Shown: piece after piece, positions 25,758-32,710 of the stretch | Numbering within the stretch: position 1 is the first letter of the stretch | How the letters are laid out: the number at the start of each line of letters is the position of its first letter | NCBI GenBank assembly: GCA_000024525.1 | Contig: CP001769.1 | Location: forward strand, 3,024,001-3,088,000 | Origin: Spirosoma linguale DSM 74 | Lineage (GTDB): Bacteria > Bacteroidota > Bacteroidia > Cytophagales > Spirosomataceae | DNA: 64,000 nucleotides | Direction: 5' to 3' | Position numbers and translations under genes: made by a program | The notes under the pieces: generated by a model | Database searches by the model: none | Told to the model about the DNA's origin: nothing | The model's input: only the letters and a program-made list of their open reading frames with translations

Positions 25758-26564
25758 ATGACATCGTTTGACATAAATACGCTGAATGAGGCCGACCGCA
25801 GCCTGCATAGCCTTACCCAACTAATTGCCCTGACAGGAACAAACGCATTACCAAATCAAGCCGATGACCGTCAGGCTAATCTCGGCTGGAATCCAGACCG
25901 GCAATGGCTGGAAGGCCTACCCTTTACCGGCCATGGGCAAGCACTCCGGCTGGTCATTGACCTGCCTGCCTTTAGCCTTCAATTTGTACATGCCGACGAT
26001 GATCCAGTTGCCCGGTTCCAGTTGGAGCAGAAAACACCTACCGACGCGCTGAATTGGTGGCAGATGCAGATGACCAAATGGGGCTTCTCAACGGTGAAAC
26101 CCACAAATTACACCTTAGAAACACCCCCGGTACCGCTCGATGACCCATACATCCGCCCCGCTGGCCTGACCGACTGGGCGAACTGGAGAACACAAGCCAA
26201 TCAGCAGCTGACTCGTCTTAATGAATCTAGTGGCCTTACCAGCGACGTTCGTATATGGCCGCATCATTTCGACACGGGCGTTTATTATTCATTTCCTGAT
26301 GAATCTGGTAACGAACAGGCGGCTATCTGGGCGGGTTATGCCATTGCCGATGCGGTCTGTCCAGAACCCTATTTTTACATCTCCGGCTACAGCCGTCGCC
26401 AACCCATTGACTTCAACACAGCGCCCCCATTACCCGCCGGTGAGTGGATCGTCAGACCCGATTGGCAGGGTGCCTGCCTACCGGTTTCCAGCGTAACACA
26501 GTCGGAAGAGATAACTCGCTTCTTTCAGGATAGTTATCGGTGGCTGGCTGAGAGAGTTCGGTAA
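25758..26564 (+). CDS. Protein of unknown function
   Basis: From the ATG at 25758 (MTSFDINTLNEADRS) the product has 268 residues; an upstream start at 25701 would overlap the preceding gene by ten bases. No signal peptide or membrane helix is seen. The protein is rich in tryptophan and proline, with WNPDRQWLEGLPF (about 44-56) and repeated short W-containing segments. I do not recognise a family. It appears to be the last gene of the long operon, since a 637-base palindrome-rich gap follows. Confidence 0.75.
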   Translation: MTSFDINTLNEADRSLHSLTQLIALTGTNALPNQADDRQANLGWNPDRQWLEGLPFTGHGQALRLVIDLPAFSLQFVHADDDPVARFQLEQKTPTDALNWWQMQMTKWGFSTVKPTNYTLETPPVPLDDPYIRPAGLTDWANWRTQANQQLTRLNESSGLTSDVRIWPHHFDTGVYYSFPDESGNEQAAIWAGYAIADAVCPEPYFYISGYSRRQPIDFNTAPPLPAGEWIVRPDWQGACLPVSSVTQSEEITRFFQDSYRWLAERVR

Positions 26565-26603
26565 TGTGAACATAATTGAACGTGAATTCGGGATTATAAA
26601 TGG

Positions 26604-26764
26604 CCGGTTAGGGCCTGCACAGCGTAGCGTCGGTAGAATAGTTCGGTTACAGAAGTAGCTATGTGCCGTCAGGTACATAACAATTGTGTACCTGACGGCA
26701 CACCTATACAGGCATGAGCTTTTATCTTTTTCTACCGACGCTGCGCTGTGAAGGCCCTAACGGG
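26604..26764. repeat. Nested palindrome, 35-bp outer and 16-bp inner arms
   Basis: The outer arms 26604-26638 and 26730-26764 pair at 32 of 35 positions (left arm begins CCGGTTAGGGCCTGCACAGC). The inner arms 26662-26677 (TGTGCCGTCAGGTACA) and 26687-26702 are perfect complements. The nesting suggests one palindromic element inserted into another. No open reading frame or target-site duplication could be assigned. Confidence 0.82.
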
Positions 26765-26796
26765 CCCAAATACACCAAGCCAAATCCCGAACTCAC

Positions 26797-26865
26797 GTCA
26801 ATTTACTAAGGGGTACAAACGCCAAGTCTTGGAGCCATGGCGTTTGTACCCCTTAGTAAATTGAC
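26797..26865. repeat. Perfect palindrome, 28-bp arms
   Basis: Arms 26797-26824 and 26838-26865 (beginning GTCAATTTACTAAGGGGTAC) are exact complements around a 13-base loop. It starts within the outer flank of the preceding nested palindrome and ends 15 bases before the shared upstream block copy C. Confidence 0.88.
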
Positions 26866-26880
26866 TAATTTTTCCTGATA

Positions 26881-26908
26881 TATCAGAATTCTCCCGAAAT
26901 ACCGAAAA
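26881..26908 (+). promoter_or_regulatory. Shared upstream block, copy C
   Basis: TATCAGAATT followed by CGAAAT (26895) and CGAAAA (26903) matches copy A at about 23 of 28 positions. It is 258 bases from the downstream -24-like TGG, against 123-125 in the other two operons. The extra length includes a 75-base palindrome at 27021-27095. Enhancer function is inferred. Confidence 0.5.
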
Positions 26909-27020
26909 GCCAATCACATGGTCGGCGGGATGCTCCTGCTGGAAAAAGGAGGTTTTCGTTTCGCCACAGCCATTCAGGACTTTATTTTTTTGACTCTTTG
27001 CCTCCCTATGAAAAGCCTTT

Positions 27021-27095
27021 TTTTGTCATCCTGACGCAGGAAGGACCTTAAAATATCCTATTCCCGAAGATCCTTCCTGCGTCGGGATGACAAAA
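27021..27095. repeat. TTTTGTCATCCTGACGCAGG palindrome
   Basis: Arms 27021-27049 and 27067-27095 pair at 27 of 29 positions (left arm begins TTTTGTCATCCTGACGCAGG). Palindromes with this TCATCCTGACG...AAGGA theme are, from general knowledge, widespread in Bacteroidota intergenic regions. Here it sits between a putative activator site and its promoter. Confidence 0.85.
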
Positions 27096-27138
27096 ATAAT
27101 CCTGATAGCAATCCTGAATACCCTCCTATTAAATCACA

Positions 27139-27154
27139 TGGCATACTGTTTGGG
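27139..27154 (+). promoter_or_regulatory. Sigma-54-like -24/-12 element upstream of the PKS operon
   Basis: TGGCATA-CTGT-TTGG has the same block spacing as the elements at 6802 and 9885 and a better match to the sigma-54 -24 box (TGGCA). A start near 27165 gives a leader of about 37 bases before the ATG at 27202. As in the other two, the final consensus C of the -12 box is G. Confidence 0.45.
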
Positions 27155-27201
27155 TTTCAGTTTACAGAATTTGTCTGTACTCATCTCAACAAACCGCAAC
27201 C

Positions 27202-27963
27202 ATGTCAAATCTGGTAACCATTGCCGCGCTACTCCTGTCCATCGGTGGACTTGGCTTTCTTAATAGCTCCAATACGCCATCTCCTAACCTGAAGCACGAG
27301 CCGGTGGCCGTGGTCGAGTTGTTCACCTCGCAGGGCTGTTCGAGTTGCCCCTCCGCCGACCGGCTTCTAAATGAAACGCTGGCCAATGCGACCAAAACCA
27401 ACCGCAACATTATTGGGCTGTCCTTTCATGTCGACTATTGGGATCGGCTGGGCTGGAAAGACCCGTTTAGTAATCATGCGTTCACCAAACGGCAGTACCA
27501 GTACAGCGAGCACTTTGGCTTACCTGGTGTGTATACGCCCCAGGAAGTTGTCAATGGGCAGAGTGAGTTTGTCGGATCGAACCGGGTCCAACAAAGCAGT
27601 CAGCTCGACAAGGCGTTGCAGGAGGCTGCTACCGCTGGCGTACAGCTTAAGATCTCGGCCCCATCGCCTAACACCCGTACCCTTTCGTATACGCTGGATG
27701 GTGAGCTAGCCAACGCGGTACTGAACGTGGCGCTCGTTAGCAAAATGGCCGTCACACAGGTCTCACGGGGTGAAAATGCGGGGCATAAACTGGTGCATAA
27801 CAACGTCGTCAGGGCGTTTCAAACGGTGCCCGCGTCGTCAAATGGTACAGTTACCCTAACCCTGCCTGATGGATTCGACCCGGCCAATGGTGCCGTTGTA
27901 GCCTACGTTCAGGGACAGCAGAAACTGGAAATTCGGGGTGCTTCGCAAGTCGACATACCCTAG
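27202..27963 (+). CDS. DUF1223 thioredoxin-fold exported protein
   Basis: The 253-residue product has an N-terminal hydrophobic export segment (about 1-22) and the DUF1223 signature VVELFTSQGCSSCPSADRLL (about 36-55), with a C-x-x-C in a thioredoxin-like position. FHVDYWDRLGWKDPF and YTPQEVVNGQ follow, both typical of the family. Its biochemical role is not established; the CSSC motif suggests a thiol redox function outside the cytoplasm. It is the first gene of the PKS operon. Confidence 0.93.
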   Translation: MSNLVTIAALLLSIGGLGFLNSSNTPSPNLKHEPVAVVELFTSQGCSSCPSADRLLNETLANATKTNRNIIGLSFHVDYWDRLGWKDPFSNHAFTKRQYQYSEHFGLPGVYTPQEVVNGQSEFVGSNRVQQSSQLDKALQEAATAGVQLKISAPSPNTRTLSYTLDGELANAVLNVALVSKMAVTQVSRGENAGHKLVHNNVVRAFQTVPASSNGTVTLTLPDGFDPANGAVVAYVQGQQKLEIRGASQVDIP

Positions 27964-28060
27964 ACTTCTTTTTGAGCGCGTCTGCCGTTTAACACGCTCC
28001 TGTATGAAAATACAACTAAGTAGTACAGCATTTTCTACCAACTCCATTCGCGTATTCTTT

Positions 28061-28828
28061 ATGAGACCGTTTCCGTTTATTTTACTGATTCTGTTACCAG
28101 CTCTGGGTATTGCCCAAACAAACTCAACGTCCTCCGGCATCCGCCAATCGACCGACCAACAGCCTGACTTCAAAAAAATCACCGAAGTACTCGATTTAAG
28201 CTTGGCATCGAAAGGTGATTTCACGACGGCGGCCCTGTCGTTCAACCGACTGCATGGCCTGGGGAAATCGCACCGATTCCGAATTGGGTATGGCCTTCGC
28301 TTCACATCGGCCTTTGGCAGTAACACCAACTACCGAACTGCCCCCGCCCTACTAACGTCGGGCAATCAGAGTATAGTAGCGTTGTTCAGCGAAGACATCA
28401 TCGCAAACATCGACACCATTCGGTTCCCTAAAACGCAGATCAACTCCCTGAATATTAGTATCAATCTGGAGTATGCCCTGTCGCGCAAACTGGAAGTCGG
28501 TTTCAATATCGACGCTATTGGCGTGAGCTTTGGCGGCAAACAGACGGGTACCTTTATGGCCAACAGCCCTTACCCGTCATCGCTGAGCGGTACGGCGCAG
28601 GAAGCAAAACCAACCGCCTTTAACTTGCTATTAATCAGTGATAGTGACCGGGGAAGCCTGAACTCCGAAGGCTACGTCCGGTATCGGTTCAGTCCGCAGT
28701 TTAGTGTGCGCGGTGGCCTTAGCTTTCAGTTCAACGAGTATACCACGAGTCGGAAACTGACGTTCGAAAACGATAGATTTCGGAGTAAAAACGCCATGCC
28801 TTTGTTAGCCCTCTCCTACCATTTCTGA
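28061..28828 (+). CDS. Predicted outer-membrane beta-barrel protein
   Basis: I start this at 28061 (MRPFPFILLILLPALGIAQ), which gives a clean signal peptide; in-frame ATGs at 28004 and 27938 are possible but add non-signal sequence, and the latter overlaps DUF1223. The mature part of about 235 residues is made of alternating hydrophobic strands (YGLRFTSAFG, LNISINLEYALSRKLEVGFNIDAIG, GYVRYRFSPQFSVRGGLSFQF) and ends with an aromatic residue (ALSYHF), as in outer-membrane barrels. No named family is recognised. It ends one base before the YceI gene. Confidence 0.8.
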   Translation: MRPFPFILLILLPALGIAQTNSTSSGIRQSTDQQPDFKKITEVLDLSLASKGDFTTAALSFNRLHGLGKSHRFRIGYGLRFTSAFGSNTNYRTAPALLTSGNQSIVALFSEDIIANIDTIRFPKTQINSLNISINLEYALSRKLEVGFNIDAIGVSFGGKQTGTFMANSPYPSSLSGTAQEAKPTAFNLLLISDSDRGSLNSEGYVRYRFSPQFSVRGGLSFQFNEYTTSRKLTFENDRFRSKNAMPLLALSYHF

Positions 28829-28829
28829 C

Positions 28830-29390
28830 ATGAAAAAGCACTTCATCCTGCTGATTTTTGGGCTATTCATGAGCCTGTCGGTTAGTGCCCAGCCTGCCTG
28901 GAAAACGACCAAAGCCGACGTTACCTTTAAAATTCGCAATGCCGGACTGAGCGTCGACGGTTCGTTCGGTGGGTTCATGGGCACCCTTCTCTTTGACCCG
29001 GCCATGCCCGAGAAAGCCCAACTGTCGGCCAGTGTCGATGCCGCTACCATCGAAACGGGTATTGGCCTGCGGAATAATCACCTGAAAAAGCCAGATTACT
29101 TCGATGTGGCCAACCATCCGCGCATCAGCCTGAAGTCGACGCATGTTGAGAAAAAGGGAGTCAACGCCTACCTCGGCACGTTCTCGCTTACTCTTAAAGG
29201 CACAACCCGTACTGTTATGATTCCCTTTACGGTTACCCAGACGGGAAACATGGCCCAGTTTGCCGGTGAATTCACCATAAACCGACGCGATTATGACGTT
29301 GGGGGCCGTAACCTCCTGATGAGTAACGATGTCACGATCATGTTATCTATTCAGGCGCAGGCTACCGTCCCCGTAGCCGCTACAAATTAA
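28830..29390 (+). CDS. Secreted YceI family protein
   Basis: This 186-residue protein has a signal peptide (cleaved near VSAQP, about residue 20) and a YceI lipocalin-like domain (WKTTKADVTFKIRNAGLSVDGSFGGFMG, IETGIGLRNNHLKKPDYFDVANHPRI in outline, and a late NRRDYDVGG segment). YceI proteins bind polyisoprenoid-type lipids. Its position two genes before a type III PKS and prenyltransferase makes it a candidate carrier for the lipid made by this operon. A cytosolic paralogue lies at 1147-1686 in the regulator operon. Confidence 0.93.
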   Translation: MKKHFILLIFGLFMSLSVSAQPAWKTTKADVTFKIRNAGLSVDGSFGGFMGTLLFDPAMPEKAQLSASVDAATIETGIGLRNNHLKKPDYFDVANHPRISLKSTHVEKKGVNAYLGTFSLTLKGTTRTVMIPFTVTQTGNMAQFAGEFTINRRDYDVGGRNLLMSNDVTIMLSIQAQATVPVAATN

Positions 29391-29408
29391 TCCGGCACTT
29401 TTCCATTC

Positions 29409-30623
29409 ATGACGCCATCCGGTAGTTTTATTAATGCCCTTGGGGTAGCCGTGCCCATTCACGAGCACACGCAACCCCAACTGGCCGATTTTATGGCCAA
29501 TGCCCTCGACCTCGATGCTCCCGCCCGCCGACAGATGACCGCTCTTTACCGACAAACGACCATCCGCCGTCGTTACTCGGTATTGCCGGATTACAGTCGG
29601 GAAAACGGGTCGTTCACTTTCTACCCGAACACGCCAGATCTGGAACCCTTTCCGACGGTTGGGCAGCGGATGTCCGTCTACCAGCAGGAAGCACTTCCGC
29701 TGGCTCTTCAGGCAGTTCGGGACTGTCTGGCCAGTTATCCGGCGTTTTTCCCTTCGTCCATCACGCATATTGTCGTTGTCAGCTGCACCGGCTTTTATGC
29801 GCCGGGGCTGGATATTGACTTAGTCGAAGCCCTGGGTTTACCGGGGACTACCCAACGCCTACTGATCGGTTTCATGGGCTGCTACGGGGCGTTCAACGGC
29901 CTCAAGGCAGCCGATGCTATTGTACGAGCCAACCCGAAGGCCGCTGTGCTGGTCGTTTGCGTCGAGTTGTGTACCATCCATTTTCAGAAGTCGAATACCC
30001 CGTCAAACTGGCTGGCGAATGCCCTGTTCGGCGATGGAGCGGCAGCGGTGCTGGTTCAGGGAAAGGCCCGATTTGCGCAGTCATTTGCGTTACAATCCTT
30101 TCATTGCGACTTACTACCGGCGGGTCGTGACCAGATGGCCTGGACAATTGGTGATCATGGATTTGATATGCTCCTGAGCGCGAAGATCCCCGACCTCATC
30201 CGGCACCCTATTGGGGTGATGTTACGCCAGATGTTGGATCAAAACGGCTTGCATATAGGCGATATCGATCAGTTCGCCATCCATCCGGGTGGCCGACGCA
30301 TTCTGGACCTGATCGAAGCCGAGTTAACCCTTGATCGGAGTAAAACCAGGCACTCTTATTCGGTACTGGCTCAATACGGCAACATGTCGTCGGCAACGGT
30401 GATCTTCGTGCTGAAAGCTATCTGGGACGAACTGTCGGAGATGGCTGATGCCGCGTCTGATTGTACACCAACGCCCTTGCCAACCTGCCTGGCGGGTTTT
30501 GCCTTCGGACCGGGCCTGACCATCGAATCAATGTTGATCCGGGCGCAGGTTCATTCACCGAAGCGGGTTCTACCCATACGGGAACCGGCCTACAGGCAGC
30601 CCCTGGACGTAATCGACGCCTAA
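29409..30623 (+). CDS. Type III polyketide synthase
   Basis: The 404-residue enzyme has the chalcone/stilbene-synthase fold with the complete catalytic triad: C158 in IGFMGCYGAFNGLK, H292 in FAIHPGGRRILD and N325 in YGNMSSATV. The C-terminal GFAFGPGLTIESML loop is also typical. Bacterial homologues extend acyl-CoA or acyl-ACP starters with malonyl-CoA to alkylresorcinols, alkylpyrones or similar phenolic lipids. The product here is unknown; prenylation and methylation by the next two enzymes are likely. No signal peptide is present. Confidence 0.95.
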   Translation: MTPSGSFINALGVAVPIHEHTQPQLADFMANALDLDAPARRQMTALYRQTTIRRRYSVLPDYSRENGSFTFYPNTPDLEPFPTVGQRMSVYQQEALPLALQAVRDCLASYPAFFPSSITHIVVVSCTGFYAPGLDIDLVEALGLPGTTQRLLIGFMGCYGAFNGLKAADAIVRANPKAAVLVVCVELCTIHFQKSNTPSNWLANALFGDGAAAVLVQGKARFAQSFALQSFHCDLLPAGRDQMAWTIGDHGFDMLLSAKIPDLIRHPIGVMLRQMLDQNGLHIGDIDQFAIHPGGRRILDLIEAELTLDRSKTRHSYSVLAQYGNMSSATVIFVLKAIWDELSEMADAASDCTPTPLPTCLAGFAFGPGLTIESMLIRAQVHSPKRVLPIREPAYRQPLDVIDA

Positions 30624-30633
30624 GTTCAAACTC

Positions 30634-31533
30634 ATGGAAACACCCGTACTACCTCCATCAACAACAAGCCCTGGAATGAGCCTGCGGGCCGTATGGCTTC
30701 ATTTGCGAGTGCCCTTCTCGTTTTTTCTGATGCCCGTTTTCTGGTTTGCCCTCAGCCAGTCGGCTCATCCTGATGCGGGTCGGACGTGGGCTGTGTTTCT
30801 CATCATACACCTGCTGCTTTACCCGGCGAGCCATGCCTACAACAGTTACTATGACAAGGATACCGAAAGTATTGGTCTGCTGGCCACACCGCCCCCCGTC
30901 GACCGGACATTGTTGTGGGTCGCCTGGGGGCTCGATGCGGTGGCTCTGCTGCACGGTCTTTGGGTAGGCTGGCCCTTTGTGGCGTATCTACTTGTCTATG
31001 GGTTCATCTCCAAAGCCTACAGCCATGACCGAATGCGGCTGAAGAAATACCCGGTCTTAAGCTGGTTGATCGTTGGCCTTTGCCAGGGCGGACTAACGTT
31101 TCTGGCGACGTATCAGGCCATCAATCAAGTGCCGATTAGCCATTTACTCAACACCAACTTAATGCTGGCGGCTAGTCTTTGTTCGCTGAACATTCTGGCT
31201 ATTTACCCCATTACGCAGGTTTACCAACATGCCGAAGATAGCCGACGGGGTGACCTGACCATGAGTCGGTGGTTGGGCATAAGGGGGACGTTTGGGTGTA
31301 CAGGCCTGATTTTCACCCTGGCAACGGCGGGTTTTTACGTCTTTTATCGGGGACAAGCACCGTTCTATGGCTTACAGATTTGCCTGTTACCCGCCACCCT
31401 ATTTTTTGTGATCTGGTACAGTCACGTCCATCGGGATGCACGGCTGGCCAATTATACATCGGCTATGCGCATGACCTTGCTGGCAGGTATTGGGTTGAAT
31501 CTCTTTTTTATCGTCCAATGGCTGTTCAAATGA
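30634..31533 (+). CDS. UbiA-type prenyltransferase
   Basis: This 299-residue protein has about eight membrane helices. It carries both Asp-rich regions of the UbiA superfamily: HAYNSYYDKDTESIG (about 64-78) and AYSHDRMRLKKYP (about 125-137). These bind the Mg-diphosphate of an isoprenyl donor. The acceptor is probably the aromatic product of the adjacent type III PKS, 10 bases upstream. The next gene starts in its stop codon (ATGA). Confidence 0.9.
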   Translation: METPVLPPSTTSPGMSLRAVWLHLRVPFSFFLMPVFWFALSQSAHPDAGRTWAVFLIIHLLLYPASHAYNSYYDKDTESIGLLATPPPVDRTLLWVAWGLDAVALLHGLWVGWPFVAYLLVYGFISKAYSHDRMRLKKYPVLSWLIVGLCQGGLTFLATYQAINQVPISHLLNTNLMLAASLCSLNILAIYPITQVYQHAEDSRRGDLTMSRWLGIRGTFGCTGLIFTLATAGFYVFYRGQAPFYGLQICLLPATLFFVIWYSHVHRDARLANYTSAMRMTLLAGIGLNLFFIVQWLFK

Positions 31534-32255
31534 ACCTACAAACACGCTCTACCCGCAAAGAACTACTCGATGACGACACCATTCCCTTTGCGGATATTAG
31601 CCGAAACATGCAGGAGTTAGATCGGGTAAACCATTGGTTAGGCGGTCATAGCACCACCCTGAAGGGATTTAAAACCCTGCTGGGCGACCGGAAACAGGTA
31701 CATGTCTGTGAAATTGGGTCGGGAGGTGGCGACAACCTTCTGGTTTTGTTAACCTGGTGTAAGCAGCATTCCATCGACGTTCACCTTACTGGCATCGATT
31801 TCAACCCGCACTGCATCGCCTTTGCCCGTACCCGTACCCTGCTCGGCCAGAATCGGCTCGGCCCGAATGGGCTCGACCCAGCCACGACCTGGATAACCAG
31901 CGACTACCGGGATGTCAATTTTGACACGCCACCCGACATTATTTTCTCCAGTCTATTCTGTCATCATTTTACCGACGACGAATTGGTGGACCAGCTAGGA
32001 TGGATGCATCGGACGGCCCGAATTGGTTTTTTCATCAATGACCTCCACCGGCATCCGTTCGCTTATTACGCCATCAAATGGCTCACCCGGCTCTTTTCGC
32101 GGTCTTACCTTGTTAAGCATGACGCCCCATTAAGTGTTGCGCGGGGATTCAGGAAGAAGGAATGGCAGCAACTGTTTACGAAAGCGAACCTGGACGGTTA
32201 TACAATCCGGCATCGGTGGGCGTTTCGTCATCTGATTACGTGTAAACCGGAATGA
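31530..32255 (+). CDS. SAM-dependent methyltransferase (class I)
   Basis: From the ATG at 31530, which overlaps the UbiA stop, the product has 241 residues; an ATG at 31518 is also possible. The Rossmann SAM motif I is VCEIGSGGGDN (about 60-70), with the acidic strand-2 end in LTGIDFNPHC and motif IV IIFSSLFCHHFTDDELV. The C-terminal FFINDLHRHPFAYY segment resembles methyltransferases of quinone and phenolic-lipid pathways. It probably methylates the prenylated phenol. It is the last gene of the operon, with a terminator hairpin at 32404. Confidence 0.9.
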   Translation: MNLQTRSTRKELLDDDTIPFADISRNMQELDRVNHWLGGHSTTLKGFKTLLGDRKQVHVCEIGSGGGDNLLVLLTWCKQHSIDVHLTGIDFNPHCIAFARTRTLLGQNRLGPNGLDPATTWITSDYRDVNFDTPPDIIFSSLFCHHFTDDELVDQLGWMHRTARIGFFINDLHRHPFAYYAIKWLTRLFSRSYLVKHDAPLSVARGFRKKEWQQLFTKANLDGYTIRHRWAFRHLITCKPE

Positions 32256-32403
32256 GTTCGATACGACAGATTAGCGGGTGTTGATAGGTGCAGGCTACTG
32301 TATCCAGATAGAACCAGTCTACGTTATTTCTTTCCGTTGCCCTTCAGCATCGCTAAAGCGGACTCACTGGTAGCAGGTCATTAGAACGACAGACCTGAAA
32401 AGC

Positions 32404-32434
32404 AAAAAACCAGCCTTTTTAAGGCTGGTTTTTT
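32404..32434. terminator. Bidirectional intrinsic terminator
   Basis: AAAAAACCAGCC (32404-32415) and GGCTGGTTTTTT (32423-32434) form a stem flanked by A- and T-tracts. It can end both the plus-strand PKS operon and the minus-strand tRNA-Glu transcript. Confidence 0.85.
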
Positions 32435-32457
32435 AAGTAATTAGTCAGTGGACTAAG

Positions 32458-32529
32458 TGACCGATACGGGAATCGAACCCGTGTTACCGCCGTGAAAGGG
32501 CGATGTCCTAACCGCTAGACGAATCGGCC
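32458..32529 (-). tRNA. tRNA-Glu (anticodon TTC)
   Basis: The minus strand starts GGCCGAT and ends ATCGGTC plus discriminator A, forming a seven-pair acceptor stem. The D-arm contains TAGCGGTTAGGA. The anticodon loop is CTTTCAC between CGCC and GGCG stems, giving TTC (Glu). The T-arm is ACGGGTTCGATTCCCGT. CCA is not encoded. A consensus promoter lies upstream (32589-32619). Confidence 0.97.
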
Positions 32530-32588
32530 GTCTTGTTTAAAAGACCCACCCTTTTGACTTTCTGTCGCTGTGGTGGCGAATCGTGGTG

Positions 32589-32619
32589 CAAAGGTAAGGC
32601 AAGAATTTTAAAGTGCAAG
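32589..32619 (-). promoter_or_regulatory. Bacteroidota-type promoter of tRNA-Glu
   Basis: On the minus strand the -7 box TACCTTTG (32596-32589) fits TAnnTTTG, and CTTG (32619-32616), 19 bases upstream, fits the -33 TTTG box at three of four positions. The spacing to the tRNA 5' end (about 60 bases) is plausible. Confidence 0.6.
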
Positions 32620-32669
32620 AGTAGGCATCAAAAAAAATTAAAAAAAAGCGTTCCTGAGCGTTTTAGTGC

Positions 32670-32677
32670 TATTTTTG
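32670..32677 (+). promoter_or_regulatory. -7 box of the M14 peptidase gene
   Basis: TATTTTTG fits TAnnTTTG and lies 34 bases before the ATG at 32711. A start of transcription near 32685 would exclude the upstream in-frame start at 32666. No clear -33 box was seen. Confidence 0.45.
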
Positions 32678-32710
32678 AGGAGGTTAGCATTCAAATTTTT
32701 TTTCGCCTTC

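Larger units (their letters stand above)
26565..27201. other. Palindrome-rich intergenic region before the PKS operon
   Basis: No gene is supported in this 637-base gap. It holds three adjacent palindromes (nested pair 26604-26764, then 26797-26865), copy C of the shared upstream block (26881-26908), a fourth palindrome (27021-27095) and the -24/-12-like element (27139-27154). Flanking words ACGTGAATTCGGGATT (26580) and AATCCCGAACTCACGT (26783) are also complementary, with one mismatch, so the first structure may extend to about 26580-26798. Confidence 0.7.

Noticed and set aside
26580..27095. Palindrome cluster as an insertion sequence or attachment site
   Set aside because: No transposase or integrase gene, no clear target duplication and no tRNA at this site.
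29409..30623. Assignment as beta-ketoacyl-ACP synthase III
   Set aside because: The triad is shared, but the length of about 404 residues, the GCYGAFNGL cysteine context and the GPGLT C-terminal loop fit type III PKS better.
31269..31529. N-terminal extension of the methyltransferase
   Set aside because: It overlaps conserved UbiA sequence in another frame; the ATGA overlap start is typical of this operon.
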